Origin: Multifurca ochricompacta
Taxonomy: Eukaryota > Basidiomycota > Agaricomycetes > Russulales > Russulaceae
Reading direction: 5' to 3'
Assembly: GCA_022496185.1 (NCBI GenBank)
Contig: WTXG01000048.1
Coordinates: forward strand, 62,001 to 126,000
DNA length: 64,000 bases
The translations under genes and the position numbers were made by a program. A model generated the notes under the pieces. It was not told the DNA's origin. It did no database searches and saw only the letters and a list, made by a program, of their open reading frames with translations. Of this stretch, positions 1 through 11,832 are shown piece by piece (position 1 is the stretch's first letter; each line of letters begins with the position of its first letter).

Positions 1-599
1 AAAGTCATTTCATGATCATGGTCATGGTCATGGAAACATACCCCTGCAAAGCCATCGAAAACGTATACATTATCGCGCGTGTTCAAATAATCGATGGCAC
101 GTTCACGATTGATTTCGAATGTGTCTAATAAAAGAAGGTTATGCCGACACGCATTAAAAAAACATCGATATGACGTACGTTCATCCATCTTAATGTTTAC
201 ACTGCCCCACCAGATGTCATCTTTGCTGGTCTCTTCAAAGACAATGCGCTTGTCCTTGGGCGAGCGACCTGTCTTTTTGCCAGAAAAGTTGATAAGAGCA
301 CCAGTGGAGGAGATGATGGCGCCCTCGTTTCGGACAGCATCTTCGTAGAGCAAGGCTGTAGGGGCGTTGCGCTTCAAAGTGATCTTCTCCATATCGAAGC
401 CGGCCTGGGAGAAGTACTCCAGGTCACGACCGATGACTGTGAGAAAAAAAAAAAGGGGTTGATCAGGATTGGCAGTCTGGCGATTGGTCAAAAAAAAAAA
501 AGACGTACGGTGGGAGAAGTTCTCATTGTCGTGCTCTTGTGCGTAATGCTTGTGGTGAATGTGAGGGGTCACGTAGGGTGTCAGAGTATGAGTCGGCAT
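1..599 (-). CDS. PCK1: Phosphoenolpyruvate carboxykinase (ATP), N-terminal part; runs off the window start
   Basis: Catalyses ATP-dependent conversion of oxaloacetate to phosphoenolpyruvate, the first committed step of gluconeogenesis, in the cytosol. Three exons are visible: 599-509, 436-179 and 124-42, joined by introns with GTACGT donors; a GTATGT donor after position 42 leads out of the window. The translation contains [49 protein letters not shown] and [20 protein letters not shown], the conserved N-terminal block of the ATP-type enzyme including the substrate-binding GRSPKDK segment. The catalytic P-loop lies outside the window. The start at 599 is the first ATG in frame and gives a His-rich leader ([20 protein letters not shown]). 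Family assignment is secure from conserved residues; the splice sites are my reading. Confidence 0.93.
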   Translation of the reverse strand, partial: MPTHTLTPYVTPHIHHKHYAQEHDNENFSHRTSFFFLTNRQTANPDQPLFFFLTVIGRDLEYFSQAGFDMEKITLKRNAPTALLYEDAVRNEGAIISSTGALINFSGKKTGRSPKDKRIVFEETSKDDIWWGSVNIKMDERTSYRCFFNACRHNLLLLDTFEINRERAIDYLNTRDNVYVFDGFAGVCFHDHDHDHEMT

Positions 600-1002
600 G
601 GTGGTGACGGATGAAAGCTAGTGGGTTGTAGATATAGAAAATGAAGTGAGTGAATGAGTGAGTGAGTGAGTGAGTGAAGGATATGGGATGGGATGGGATG
701 GGATGGAATGCGGGGAAATAATTTGGATGGAATTTAAATAAAAAATAATAAGGCCAAGGCACTGCACTGCCCAAAGGCTGCCCATGATCCGCATAAGGCG
801 CTCGGCAACAAGCACCACAAGCACATGACAAAAGTGTCAAAGTGGGGGGGGGGGGGGGGAAGCCGGGATTGTGACTCACTGGTAAAGAGATCAAGGATGA
901 AGATTTTCTTCTGTGTAGGGTAGCGTAGGAGGAGTAAGAGTGTGAGTTGATTATAATATGTGAATGTGAGAGTGAAACCAGTCGATGGATGAGTGGTCGT
1001 CT

Positions 1003-1026
1003 TATATGGAGCAGTCGCTCCATATA
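1003..1026. promoter_or_regulatory. Perfect palindrome upstream of PEPCK
   Basis: Two 10-base arms, TATATGGAGC and GCTCCATATA, are perfect reverse complements separated by the four bases AGTC. The site lies about 400 bp upstream of the PEPCK ATG. A dimeric transcription-factor site is one explanation; on the minus strand CCATATAA also contains a TATA-like core. Function is inferred only from symmetry and position. Confidence 0.35.
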
Positions 1027-2205
1027 GTTTCCAGATCTGTCATACCACACACAACCCACAACCAACCCAAAAAAATAAAATAAAATAAAAATGATTATCA
1101 AAATCACGTTTTCCGCTTTCCCGCTCTCTCGGTCTCTCGGTTTTTCTCGGGCGTGCGTCGGCTTGATCAGATAGCGGAGGAGCGGGACACCGAACAGTAA
1201 AAACCTTAGAGAAAGGGAAGTGGTAGGAAAGTGAGGAAGGGGTTAGTTGAGAGGTGAGGGTTGCTTGCTGAACCACAACCACCAAGGCGTGCAGGCGTCC
1301 GTTTGACCTGTCTGAGCCTTTCTTTGCCAGCACTGCACCCGCATGTCGTATACATGGTCATGCCTAGCATGGCGAAAATCTCTCACACCTATTTTCGGAA
1401 TTTTTTTTTTTTTGTGGTCTGCCACGTCTTTAGCGAGCTTGAAACTCGGAGGAGAGGGGATAGGATAGGAAGGGGAGGGGTCGTCAAAACTCGAGATCTC
1501 CGGCTTCGCTACGGCCAGCCTACCAATCCTGTGCTACACATCATCTTACATCTCACATAAACGTCAAACTTGTACGAGGACGAGGTCGCAAGACAAGACA
1601 AGACAAGACAATGAAAGGGCCCCCCTTTTTCTTTCCAAAAAATCTGTGTCATCCATCCGATCCGATCCGCTCAAAGCCCAACCACAACCACCAATCCATG
1701 CGCCACACACTTTTCTTTTCGCTGCTTTAGAATCCAATCCAAATCCCATCTAATCCAAAACGGAGGTCTCGTCCCCTTGTTCAATCTAGGCTGTAACGTC
1801 TATGTCCAACCTTCCAACGTCATCCCCGAGGGAACGAATTATCCGGCTGATCTCATTCTTGTCTCAACCTCGAACTTTTACCCGAGGGAGCGTGCGACGG
1901 ATTAATTTATCCCAGGCTTAAAAAAACTTGAAGAAAAGTTTCAAGAAAAGAAAAAGCCGTCGTCACCCGTGTCAGGAGCTGGCCTATTCGAATTCCAGGC
2001 TTTATGTTAGACTAGGGTTGTATAGGCTTTAAGGAAATAGGGATCCTTTCTTTTCCATCGAATCGTTTGTCGGTTGTCAAGTGCTGTGAAAAAAAGAAAA
2101 AAAGTCGTTCATCCTGCTGACGTACGTTTGTTATTGGACACGGGGGACGGGACGCAATTTGTGACTTCGGAGGGTACGGAACAGCGCTCACTCCTATCCC
2201 GTTCC

Positions 2206-2231
2206 GCATTCACGTGAGGCATTCACGTGAG
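2206..2231. promoter_or_regulatory. Tandem E-box unit (two CACGTG sites)
   Basis: The 13-base unit GCATTCACGTGAG occurs twice in direct tandem, so two CACGTG E-boxes sit 13 bp apart. In fungi CACGTG is bound by bHLH factors of the Cbf1/Pho4/Tye7 type. It lies between the divergent PEPCK and GNAT genes, 1.0 kb from the latter. The repeat is seen directly; the regulator is inference. Confidence 0.35.
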
Positions 2232-3222
2232 TGAGTCAGCCTCATTCGTTTCTCATCTCATTTCTCATCGATGTCTCATTGATGACCGATTGTTTGAAGG
2301 CACAGCGGCACAAAAGGGCACTCCCCACTCACACATTTTTCCGATGTTTTGGCGGCGCACAGGGGGGAAGGGGGGGGGGGAGGGGTAAAGTCGCCCCGCC
2401 TCGCGCCCCTTCATCCCTCTTTCCGACTTTCTCCGGAAACGTCAATTCTAGCCCAGGGCTTAAGAAGAAAACCGAGGAGGCACATAAAGACCGATCGGGG
2501 AACCTCTTTTGGGGGGCTGTGTTTCAGCGTTCCTTAGACTTGATGGAGGATGAAGGGGAGAAGAGAGGAGTGAGGACTCATCTTGTTTTTTATTATTATT
2601 ATTATCGGTGGCGCTGCGCGGGCATTTCCGCCATTTGTGTCTAATTGTAGAGAGACTTTTCGCGACTCACGGGGAGAGTAATTGTAAACTTACAGTACCC
2701 GGATGAACTAGGGTCAACTGTCAACTGCTTGTTTCGTGAAACGCTCATGGTCATGTCATGTCATGACAGGCAGCCTAGCTCTACACACACGAAACACATG
2801 ACGTCACCACTTTACCCCCTTTACATGAAAGCGTTGCTCGAGTGCCTACAACTTTGACCCTTGGACGTAGGCATATCTTTCATGCTCAATTTGAACTTGA
2901 CGCGTGTGCAGAAGTGGCAGCATTATCAACCCCCTAGGCTCCGCCTCCTTCGTCAGCAAAACCAACAACAAGTGAAACGTTTCCTCAACCCCGTCTCCTT
3001 GTCCATTGCGTTTAGCGAAACGGACAAGGAGTTTGGTGGGTACTACGGTTAGGAAGTTTCCGCCGATCACGGAAAAGGCGCACCTGCGCTCACACTCTGC
3101 TCGCACATAAAAACAACACTTATTTCCGCGAGATGACAAAACAGTTATACATCTCTTATTCCCCTCCTCTGAGTACTTCATATAAACCCTATTGCTCGAC
3201 GACAACACCCCCATTGATTAAC

Positions 3223-3888
3223 ATGGAGAACACATCTGTTTCTGAGCAATTCACCGTCCGACCCCTCACCTCTGCGGACATCCAAAACGTCCGGGCACTA
3301 CATGTAAGTTTCTAGCAACCACCTATAAATTTCTCTCCTTTGCAAGAAAAAAACTAAAAACACGCAAATTTAAAACTACCACCTTCAGGCAGAGCTAGCT
3401 CCGTCCTCCCCCGCATTGCGCCCGACGATCTTTCATCAACTCCTCACGCACCCGACGCATCTCTGTCTAGTCGTTACCACCCCAACATCAGACAAACCCG
3501 TGGCCTGTATCGCAGCAACTTTACACGTGATCACCTCAGACTTAACCACCTCACGTTCGGATGCTCCTCCTCCCCCGTCGAAGTACACGTACTTGCCCTA
3601 GGCGTACTCCCCGCCTACCGTCGTCACGGTCTCGCTACTCGTTTGTTACATACTGCCACTACTACTTTACGCTCCCTGGCTGCGACAGCGCCTCAAGTTC
3701 CTAGCGCGCTCGTGACGCCGCGAACAGGAACTCGAGTTTTTGCGGATGTGGTGCGTACAGATGGAGGCGCTAGGGCGTTTTGGAAACATGTGGGTATGCA
3801 GGAGGAGGAAGGATCACGCGAACCGTGGGCTACGGTTGGTTGGCGGGACGCTGTCAGCGTCGCGGGATCTGTCTTGAGCGCTGCCTGA
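3223..3888 (+). CDS. GNAT-family N-acetyltransferase with an apparent single-base frameshift
   Basis: Probable acetyl-CoA-dependent N-acetyltransferase. Exon 1 is 3223-3303 (MENTSVSEQFTVRPLTSADI, the usual GNAT opening strand and helix); the intron is 3304-3388 (GTAAGT...TTCAG); exon 2 starts at 3389. The acetyl-CoA pyrophosphate loop reads LALGVLPAYRRHGLATRLL, followed by a C-terminal GARAFWKHVGMQ motif typical of the family. The loop is in a different frame from the first part of exon 2, whose own frame stops at 3599-3601. Adding one C to the C-run at 3572-3576 joins the frames as ...APPPPVEVHVLALGVLP. The gene is therefore either broken or affected by a homopolymer sequencing error. The motif resembles the Naa50-like group, but the substrate cannot be told. 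Confidence 0.7.
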
Positions 3889-4199
3889 GGCTTTCCCCCT
3901 CCCCCTCCTTCTCCCCTCCCCGCTTCCAAACAAACCATTCGATTCATTTTACTATATTAGAACAGAAAAAGAAAAAACGACGTCATTTGTTTGTTTGTTT
4001 TTTTCTTTAATAGAAATCCACGCACTTTTTTTTTCGTTCGAATTCCTTTCGGTAGTTTCCAAACAGGGGTGTTCCAAACTTAATAGCCGGAAGGTGACGC
4101 AAGGGCTGCCGGCACCAATGAGATTACTAGCCTAGCCTAGGGGACATCCATCAAGATTGTGTGCCTCATTGCTCATTAATCCGAATCCGCGAAATCTTG

Positions 4200-4986
4200 C
4201 TAGCTAGTCATATTCTCCACGGTCCCCTCACGCTTTCCTATGACTTCTTTTCTTCTGCCTTTTAGAGCAGCTCCAGAACCATTTAGGAGGCGATGTATAC
4301 GATAAAAAACACCGAAACACATCACTGCGCTGTGAGGGAAGGGAAGGGTGGCATTAGAGACAAAGGGATAGTAGTTGGGGTGCGACTCACACCAAGAGCC
4401 ATCCCAGCACCTCGACTGCGATAAACGACCCCAATTTGATGACAGAGCGTTCACTAATGACGGACGCCATAGCCGTCGTCCCAAGTCCGGCCAATAACAA
4501 TCGCGTTGCAATACCTAGAAATAGCGATGATAGGTATAGACCTCGCGCACGCTCGCCTTCCACGAGCGTTGCATCATCATCCTCTTCAACCGCGGGATCG
4601 CCAATCCACCAGAGGGTAAGCATACTGATAATACTCAATACTGCGGCGGTAATCACGAACGACAATGTGAGTGCGCAGCCCATGGTAGGGTGCGTTCGTG
4701 TATGTGTATGTACATGTGGGGTGGTGAGGGGGGGGGGAAGGGGGCGAAGAGCGATGTACTCGTACACGGCTACATCATGAACGTCTTCTGGTAGGTTAGA
4801 ACTCGCGGTTTCGGTGGGTTTGCTGTTGTTGATCATGGGTGGGAGGATCCCCCCTTGTGGGATGAGAGCAGCAGGGGGGCTGTAGGCGTCGAGTACACAG
4901 ATGAGCAGAGGAAGACAGATCGCGAGACGGATGGGGATGACTAGTGTACAACAAGCCGTCCGAAGACGGAATATTCCTGGAACCAT
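4200..4986 (-). CDS. Uncharacterised four-transmembrane protein
   Basis: Two exons, 4986-4391 and 4329-4200, joined by a 61-bp intron with GTGAGT donor and CTCACAG acceptor; 241 residues. Hydrophobic segments lie near residues 10-35 (CCTLVIPIRLAICLPLLICV), 100-125 (CALTLSFVITAAVLSIISML), 150-180 and 190-215 (FIAVEVLGWLLVAVMCFGVF). The last segment spans the splice junction, which supports the intron. An acidic loop (EEDDDATLVEGE) separates TM2 and TM3, and the tail is basic. I recognise no family. The start is the first ATG in frame and begins directly before TM1. It probably resides in a membrane; function unknown. Confidence 0.6.
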
Positions 4987-6374
4987 GGCTCGGGATTTAG
5001 GCTGGGGGGCTGGGCGCGGGCGAGGGTAGGAGGTAGGAGGTAGGGAAATTTCTAGAAAAGAGAAGGGATGATGAATGACTGGCTGGTTTGTTGAACGCGG
5101 TGACCTTTTTTAATTTTTTTTAATTTTGAATGCATAAGGATGTGAATACTGAGTCAGTAGCTTGGGCCTGTGGTCCCAGGTAAAGATATCCATATCCATT
5201 CGCACTGATAATAGAGCCCTGAATTGAAAGACGAGTCACGATTGAGGGGCATGCTTGGATTGGATGAAGATGAAAGTTTCTGGATCACAGACAATCATGC
5301 ATGTATAGTCTGCGTATTGGTAAATATACAGAAAGAATAAAGCGAGGAAGTTAACTTGTACTTCAATGAAGCGATAGCGATAACACAAACAGAAAGCCCG
5401 TACAAGCGGTGGTTCGGTGGTTCCAACAAATTGTCAGGTACAGCTAGCTGCACTTGGGTCCCTTTTGTCAACCAATATCAGCCATGTGCAATGTATGATG
5501 GCCACGTCAGTGTTGTTGTCGTTCACGTTGGTTGGCCACTAGTAAGATAGAATCGGTGAGTTGAATGTGAAACTCTCAAAGAAGGTTAGAAAACAACAAC
5601 TTATTTGTTTGTTGTTTGCGCGTTTCCGCGAACGCGGTCATTTCTGCTTTGCTGCTTTCTGCTTTTCTGCTTTTCTGCCTTGCGACGCACATCCACCGAT
5701 AACGGGTTCACCCATTACGGCGTCCGCGGCTGTGCTGTTCTGTGTTGTGTTGTACTGTGCTGTGCTCCTTCTCTTGTTCTTGTTCGTTATCATTACTCGA
5801 ATTTGAATTCATCAAGAGCCAGGAATAACGTTGTTCTGTGGTGGCGGATTGTGTTCGGGGACTGAGAGACCTTATGATGATTCACTTCCTCTGGTGCTCT
5901 CTGTCTGGTGACAGGGCGCTCAATCCGCTCAGCAATTCAGATGGGTTTGGATTGTGACTTTTCCCAGACTCAACTACTGCTGTTCCCTCATCGCTCCTGC
6001 CTTTTTCTCTGGACAATTAACTGCTGCCTACTGAAGTGATACAGGCTCTACCCCGTCCCAATGAAGCCTTGGCACAGGCCTGACACATTTACGACGCAAT
6101 TTCATTCCAGTTCTGCACCGCACCAACTTTTGTGGAGCTGCCAACTCCTGGAGATATGTGTAGCCACTGGCTTTAGGCGACAAGGCGACATAATGTATTA
6201 AGGTTTTTTTTTTCCAAATCAGCAGCAGGTTTTCTCTCTCTCTTGTCGTACACTATGGACCCAGCATGGGTCGTTGCTCCTATCTCGGTTTCGACGTACA
6301 CGCTTTCGTGCTTTTTGTACCCTTTGGCCTATCCTCCGCCCCAACAACAACATACTGATAGACTGACTTCACGT
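4987..6374. other. Intergenic stretch, nothing recognised
   Basis: About 1.4 kb between two minus-strand genes. Open frames at 5561-5865 are built from repeated TTCTGCTTT and TGTGCTGTG units and look non-coding. I see no RNA gene or transposon end. Confidence 0.5.
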
Positions 6375-6731
6375 CTACTGCGCGCTCTTCAACGCCTCCT
6401 TAGCACGATCCTTTACCGGGCGACTCGCGTCCCCAATAGCCTGCGCTCGGCCTCCTTCAGCACTCTCATTTGCTGAGCGACCCTCTCGCCGCTTTTCGAT
6501 GCGCGCATTCTCTACTGTCGCGTAGTAGTACCAGATAGCCCCTATCGCAGCCAGGCCTCCCGCGATGTAGAGCGTCTCCTTTTCTATACCCATCATCTTA
6601 GGGCGCGGCCTCCCCGGCTGGTCAGTCGCCGGGCGCGAGTCGACTGTGGTGAGTGTGCGGGCATGACCCTTTTGTACAGCTGTGATGGTCACGCGGGGAA
6701 TGCGAGACCTGAGTGCGATGCGGTGATACAT
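6375..6731 (-). CDS. Small single-pass, probably mitochondrial membrane protein
   Basis: A single 118-codon reading frame. The N-terminus is rich in Arg/Ser/Thr without acids (MYHRIALRSRIPRVTITAVQ), as in mitochondrial presequences. A membrane segment lies near residues 53-70 (TLYIAGGLAAIGAIWYYYAT). A charged tail with Lys/Arg/Glu/Ala, ending KDRAKEALKSAQ, resembles short amphipathic helices. ATG at 6731 is the only upstream Met giving the full leader. I know many fungal small inner-membrane proteins of this shape but cannot name this one. Confidence 0.55.
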   Translation of the reverse strand: MYHRIALRSRIPRVTITAVQKGHARTLTTVDSRPATDQPGRPRPKMMGIEKETLYIAGGLAAIGAIWYYYATVENARIEKRREGRSANESAEGGRAQAIGDASRPVKDRAKEALKSAQ

Positions 6732-8155
6732 GAACTTGGAATTTTCGTGTTTTCTGATTATTGACGAGATGAAGGGGAAAAAAAGTTCTCCTAATGGTGG
6801 AAGGAGGTGTGAAAGGTTAGTTGGATTGGGTTGGGTTGGTGGGGTGTGTGTTCGGGCAAGGAAGAGTGTATGACGTCGTCATTACCTCGATAGCACGTGT
6901 AGCCCTCAGTCATGTGCAAGCGGCAATGTCCTTTGGTCCTTTTCCTTTTTCCCTTTTTTGCCTCCGGACTCTGGTCGCGCAGCTCTAGATGTGTCTCGTC
7001 ATTGATTATGTTGTTGGCGTTGGAGAAAAAGAAAACCATCGTTTTGACGGTTGAAAATTGTTGCCGCTGGAAGAATGAGGACGCGCGATGAGATCCGCAA
7101 GGTTAGAGTTTTACTTGTTCACTAAAAAAAAATAATTAAAAATTAATAACAGTCTATCCACCAACGTAATCGTCGTGTCCCATCTCTTCTGTCGTGTTTG
7201 CATAGAGATTCTACGAGACATGACATTTACTTGGCTACCTGGCTATTGAACAGACCGAATCTTGTAAACTGGCGACTTACCAAAAATACACCTCGGAAAC
7301 GAAAATAAATTAAAAGTTGATCTGTCGATCTAACTTGGTGGCTCGTACAGACGTAACGTAATGAATTCCCCCAGCCTGGACTGTGGTGTTAAGATGATTT
7401 ATCTCCTCGTTTCGCCGCTTCAGTATGAAGTACATGTCACTTTTAACGTGTGACTACCCCTCTCATCTTGCATCCGCCGTATCATCCATGTTTCTGGCGA
7501 AATTCTAACAAGCGCCTCCGCGTTGCGAGGCGTAGTTTATGAGTCCGTGTTGATGATAATGGCGATTTCTGGTGCTAGCCCATCTATTTGAACTGAAGTC
7601 GATGTCGATTGAAGCGCCTGACTTGTGTGGGCGAGTCATCTAGGGAGTCTTGATAAATTTTCTATAATACGCCTGTATTTACGGACTCATACCGACACGT
7701 TCTCACCGGTACTTGCCCAATGAGCATCCAGTGTAATCTTTAATCGTGATCTACTGTTTGCGGCAATGTCTCTTTTTTGCTTCTTCTTGGTGATCTTTGC
7801 TCAAGGTCTTTCCTGCATTCGTGGTCGAGGCTAGCTCTTTAAGACAATATCGCTGGCACAGGGTTTCAACTTTTTTTTTTTTTGTTTCCAGGCAGTAATT
7901 AAATAGTCTGATTGTTAGCAGTCTGTGTTGTGTATGTATATATGTGTGGTGGTTCTAGTTTCAGTTTCTTAAAAATCCTCTACAGCATCTACATCATTGG
8001 GTAATGCAAATCACCTTTTGTTGAAGCACGAGCCCCCCGCACCCCTCCCATGGGTCCGCCAGATTTAATGTAACATGAACAAAAGAATGCAATGTAGCGA
8101 TGAGGGAGAGAGAATATGGAGTAGATCAGGAACCCCAAAGTTTGTGCCGCGCTTA
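6732..8155. other. Intergenic stretch, nothing recognised
   Basis: About 1.4 kb, fairly AT-rich in 7100-8000, between the small membrane protein promoter and the 3' end of the NLR-like gene. No coding exon with family features, tRNA or repeat array seen. Confidence 0.5.
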
Positions 8156-11100
8156 CTACATTCCATGTCCGCGCTGCGAGAGTAGTTTCACAATCTCAGG
8201 ATGTTTATCACCCTCCACCATGTCCAATGCAGTCTTTCCACCTGTATCGATGGCATTGGGGTCCGCGCCATACTTGAGGAGTAGTTGGACAACCTCTAAG
8301 TGTCCTCCATATGATGCCCGATACAACGGAGTCCAGCCTCGGCTGCTCTGCGAATTCACGTCCGCACCATGATTAAGTAGCAATTGTACAATCCGTAGGC
8401 GTCCGTTCACCGATGCCTGATGTAACGGGGTCCAACTACCCCTATGCCAGGGATCCACTTCCGCACCGTGCTTAAGTAGCAACTGAGCAATTTCAAAGTG
8501 ACCTCGTTCTGTAGCCTTGTGTAGCGGAGTCCACTTGCCATTGTCCGTAATATTCACATCCGCGCCATTGTCGAGCAACAGCTGTACCATATCCAGATAT
8601 CCTCCATTCGATGCATGACCCAGTGGGGCCAATCCCTTGTTGTCCCGAGCGTTTACTTCTGCCCCATGCTTTAATAACAACCTGGCAATGTCCAGATTTT
8701 CTTTCCATGATACCCGATGCAGCGGAGTCGCACCATATAGATCGTGAGAGTTTACCTCGGCTCCATTCCTGAGAAGTAGCCGTACGATCTCTAGATGTCC
8801 TCCATTCACTGCGTGACGCAGTGGAATCCAGAGGTTACTATCCCGGGCATTGACATCGACACCATGTTCAAGGAGAAAATGCGCAACCTCTAGATGCCCT
8901 CTGTACGACACATGATGCAACGGGGTCTTTGAGTGGTGGCCCTTGGCGTTGACATCTTGTGAGTGGAAGGTAACAAGCCATTCTACTATGTCGCGGAATC
9001 CACCTATTGCGGCGTACAGCAGCGGGGTTACCGTGGGCTGTAATGGGTATTTTGTCCCCATTGACCGTCCCAATGGATGTTCCATGTTATACAGCCAAAT
9101 CCAAGTACGAAAATATTGTTTTTTTGGGTCAAATAGATCTTCCATGCCATTTCGTATCTGTGATGACACGTTTTCGGATTTGGCATGTTCGAACCAGTGC
9201 TTAGCGGCGTAGTGAGCAAGTGGGAAGTTCTTTATGCTCTTCCTGTCGACATTGCCAAATTGGAGTAAAACGCCAAGACAGGCTTTGACGAGAAATGTAT
9301 GAGCTGGCTTTAATAAAATGTGGAAGCGTGATATCCCCTCCTTGGTTATAAGGCGCGACGACGTCAAGAACTCCTTGACCGAAAAGTGGGAGAATTGAAC
9401 AACCCGGGAATCTCGGCTACTGACAACGGTGATTAAGCTAGAGCACGTGGACATCACAGCTTCTTCTCCATCCTCTGGGCGCCAGTCGGCCTCCAGATTC
9501 GGAATTTTTCCTTCGTCAGGGTCAAAGTGGATGGCAAGGACCTCTGCGAGTTCCTCGACGCGAAGTGGGCGACTGGCCACTATGAGGCATTGAAAAAGGC
9601 GACGGGCATACTCCCAATTATCTTCGTGAATGTCCTGAAGCACGCGCTCGTACGTTCCATCTAAAGTACTCGGTAATTCACCTAATACACGCCGGATGCT
9701 TGCCGGGAGGCAGTGGCGAAGCCGTTCGAACTGACAGAACACCCACCGAAACCTGTACGACCGCATTAATAAATAATATCGAATACGGTAAGAGCGATGG
9801 CTTACATCCCGTCAGCACCTTGCGATAGGGTATCAATTACTAGCTGTTTATCTTCTGCTCTCCACCTTCGCATCTTCGGGTCTGACGGAACGACAGAATT
9901 AATGTAATCGACGATATCCTGCGTTTGTCCATTTTCCTCATGAAGCGATACGCGGAGAGACGTCAGAGTTTCGAGAACGCCTCGGATGTCCGACTCGGGC
10001 CGACTGGTGACACATAGATACAGGTTTAATTGACGCAGATTGACGAGCTCTTCTATAAGGCTTAGGACCTGATCACGCGGAGATGGCATACCAGAGGTAT
10101 TGGGACATTCGTCTAGCGCGTCGATGATGATGTATGTCGGGCTGTGCCCTGAGATCGCAAGCATGTCCTTCAAACACTGTGAAAGTGTGTCATCGCTTGG
10201 CTCCTCCGAACCGGGGTTATGCGCGGCGTATAAGGTAGAAAGAACAGAAGAACAAGCATCTGACCGGGAAGAGAATTGGATGAGGAGAGAAGTGAGCAGT
10301 CCCCGGACATCCTGCTTCGTGGTATCCCTGAAGTCAAAGTAAAAGTATGCCATGAGGGCTAATCCTGCGTTGAGTGCAAGTTTGATATTTTGAATGATTG
10401 TGGAACTGAAGAGTCGACGATGTAAGTGGGCCAATGTACGAAGATGGAGGATATGATATACCAAAGGATACTCTTCCCGGAGCCCGCTACAGATCAAAGA
10501 GACAGTTAGTATCAGTCAGGACGTGGAGAGTGGAAGACTTACGTTTTCCATGGATCCATAACAGAGAACCTGTCGTTTTCCAATCGTTGTAAATTTTCCC
10601 TTCAATGAACCATGTTGCAGTTCCTTTGTGGAAAGCTTTACACGCGATGTTGTGATTTTGGATGGATCAGGAGGGGACAGCCACTTTCGGACCGCCTCCT
10701 GTAACTGTTCACCTGACATATAATTTCAGATTCCACAGCCAGAGATGGAACCGTCACGAAACAAACGTTTCGATCTGTTCATGTCGCTGGCAATTTCTTG
10801 CATAACCACTTGCGCTCAGTTAGATACGTGAATTGAATGTGAGGCTTTTGGGCGAAACGCACCAAGTGCCTGCCTGATATTGTCCGTTGATGCCCTCCCA
10901 TCTAAACCATAGAAAAAGAAACCCTCAACATGTGGACGAGCAGCGACCAGCCAAGCGATCACTACATACCTTCCATAACCTCTTTCATATTGTTCACTAG
11001 ACCATGGACAACCTCGAGAGTTTGGGCGACAGCCATCCGAGCCTCTTCCTGAGTGAGTCTGTCCAACCTCTGCAATACAGATCCAATATCTCTTTCTCCA

Positions 11101-11832
11101 AATATTTTCTTTGCAAGCTTTTCTGTGTACGGAGGAATATTGAGACAACAGTGATTTATAGTTAAAGATGCACTCACTCAATTGACCCTGTTTGACCTGC
11201 TTTGTGGCAAGAGCAAGTAAAGAGAGTAATTCGACAAGTATTTTCGCCACGATTTCGGCTATTGTAGGAGTGGATGGTATCTCAGAGTAAATCTTGAGAC
11301 GTGTGAGGAAACAATCTATAGATTCAAAGAGGTCGTCAAGGATGTCGTAGCTCGCATTGACCTCCTGAGCCGCCTGAAGGGATCATGCATCACAAAGAGT
11401 ATCCCTAGGGAAGCAAAGGTGATAATACACACAGCGACAAGGATCCCAATTCCAGCGAAAATGACACTTGCAGGTGGGAATGCCTGTGCCCTAAGTATTA
11501 AAGCATACCATGGAACGAATCAAGGCACTTCGGCTTACGAGGGAAGCAACGCTGCCGAGCGTCTTAGAAAGTACATCCACTACATTAATCGTTGGCTCAA
11601 TCCACTGCATCACTCTCTGATTCCCTTGTCTGAATTTATGGAAGACGTCTGCTTGCTCTCGAAGTACAGTTGTGATAGACTCTACAGAATTGCAACTTTT
11701 GATCTTGCTGAAGAGTGGATGTGTGGCAAGATCATCTCCCGTCTGTTTGGCGTACTCTTTCAAGGCATTCGCGAAGAGGGTCTGGATCTGGATATTAGAA
11801 GGCGGTACATCAGTATGAGGAGTCCGGTACAT
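8156..11832 (-). CDS. NLR-like STAND receptor: Goodbye-NACHT-ankyrin, ten exons, one apparent frameshift
   Basis: Fungal NLR-like STAND ATPase, a class linked to non-self recognition and programmed cell death. Exons: 11832-11539, 11483-11433, 11373-11178, 11122-10970, 10901-10863, 10808-10767, 10712-10543, 10486-10462, 10405-9806, 9752-8156; about 1,055 residues. The N-terminal Goodbye-type domain includes ALKEYAKQTGDDLATHPL and LDRLTQEEARMAVAQ. NACHT has Walker A GKPGSGKS (P-loop exon only 25 nt) and Walker B YIIIDALDECPN, then VTSRPE and ADGMFRWVFCQ. The winged-helix region contains VVQFSHFSVKEFLTSSRL. The C-terminus has eight full 33-residue ankyrin repeats plus a partial ninth. All junction phases agree except inside exon 7. 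There WLSPPDPSK and NHNIACKAFHKG lie in different frames, and adding one base to the four-A run (10656-10659) restores frame. It may be a recent pseudogene or an assembly error. Confidence 0.85.

Larger units (their letters stand above)
600..3222. other. Intergenic: PEPCK upstream region, no gene recognised
   Basis: About 2.6 kb with no convincing gene. It holds a short ACTC/GAGT tandem run (about 650-680), a C/G homopolymer (845-859), many A/T runs, a perfect 10-bp inverted repeat with 4-bp spacer (1003-1026) and a doubled CACGTG-containing unit near 2206-2231. Open frames here (for example 2231-2644) are low-complexity and lack family features. The part next to 599 should include the PEPCK promoter. 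Confidence 0.6.

Noticed and set aside
2231..2644. 137-codon plus-strand open frame
   Set aside because: Gly/Pro/Tyr-rich because of G- and TTA-runs; no splice structure or domain.
8490..9000. Ankyrin-repeat region considered as recently amplified high-identity repeats
   Set aside because: The 99-bp units differ at many positions by eye, so there is no sign of recent concerted amplification.
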